Assembly: GCF_052857255.1 (NCBI RefSeq)
Contig: NC_135498.1
Location: 113,585,223 to 113,649,222 of the forward strand
DNA length: 64,000 nucleotides
Direction of reading: 5' to 3'
Source of the DNA: Amblyomma americanum
Lineage: Eukaryota; Arthropoda; Arachnida; Ixodida; Ixodidae
The translations under genes and the position numbers were made by a program. The notes beneath the pieces are model-generated. The model did no database searches and was not told the DNA's origin. It saw only the letters and a list, made by a program, of their open reading frames with translations. Positions 63,726-64,000 of the stretch are shown piece after piece; the first letter of the stretch is position 1, and each line of letters opens with the position of its first letter.

Positions 63726-64000
63726 CCGAGTGATTGCTGCAGCCCTGTGTAATTGACAATAACGTAAACAATATCCTATATGTGAGAAAAAGTTCCTCAT
63801 AAATCTAGGACAATCAGGATATTTAATATAAAGCTGCTCGTGTATTATTAGATCAAAAGATGTACAACGTTCTTCTATCAATATTTACAAAAGTGCAACG
63901 CTTTATTCACTTAAACGCAGTTCGTGGGAAATCGTTCTGGACAGCAGGGATAGAAGGTTTTAAACTCTGTAAAGTGCGAGCGCAAATGTCAAAGAAAAAA

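Noticed and set aside
1..64000. Bacterial, plasmid or phage system
   Set aside because: There are no operons, ribosome-binding sites or bacterial genes. Tick-type SINEs, LINEs and LTR elements run throughout.

Overview
This is eukaryotic accessory DNA, almost certainly from a hard tick of the metastriate group (Rhipicephalus, Dermacentor, Hyalomma, Amblyomma type). The best evidence is repeated tRNA-derived SINEs of the Ruka type, which were described from Rhipicephalus. At least five copies are recognisable on both strands, with box A/box B heads and a shared body. No complete ordinary host gene is visible. There are no rRNA genes, functional tRNA genes, CRISPR arrays or bacterial operons. 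The window is a repeat graveyard in which most classes of retroelement can be identified.

Layout. 1-3.3 kb: two decayed Ty3/Gypsy pol fragments (+). 5.67-10.84 kb: a complete but broken Gypsy element (-) with 185-bp LTRs, a reverse-transcriptase frameshift and an apparent deletion of the integrase zinc finger. 10.9 kb: a Ruka SINE (+). 13.9-15.4 kb: an RTE-type LINE remnant (+) with a SINE inserted in its polymerase domain. 16.9-20.8 kb: a 5'-truncated, RNase-H-bearing LINE (-). 24.4-29.9 kb: a second, much better preserved Gypsy element (-) with LTRs of about 165 bp, a polypurine tract, gag, a protease-RT-RNase H frame, integrase and a candidate -1 frameshift site. 30.5-31.1 kb: the 3' end of another LINE (-). 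35.7-39.8 kb: a BEL/Pao remnant (-) with a nested, internally deleted RTE copy. 41.8 kb: SINE. 45.75-47.3 kb: two Penelope-like 3' ends in head-to-head inverted arrangement. 49.5 kb: SINE. 51.3 kb: LINE 3' end. About 51.9-58.2 kb: a near full-length but decayed L1/Tx1-type LINE (+) with nested insertions. 58.5-63.3 kb: no recognised coding family except SINEs, but the + strand carries several short splice-bounded open segments, mostly in phase 1, that could be exons of a small secreted acidic protein.

How the parts relate. The LTR elements encode gag, protease, reverse transcriptase, RNase H and integrase. The LINEs encode endonuclease plus reverse transcriptase, and would have mobilised the SINEs. 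The decay pattern (stops, frameshifts, internal deletions, nesting) indicates an old, layered insertion history. The second Gypsy element is closest to intact but has two in-frame stops.

Limits. All family calls come from motifs read by eye, without database searches. Boundaries of degenerate repeats are approximate. Splice-based exon proposals are hypotheses.
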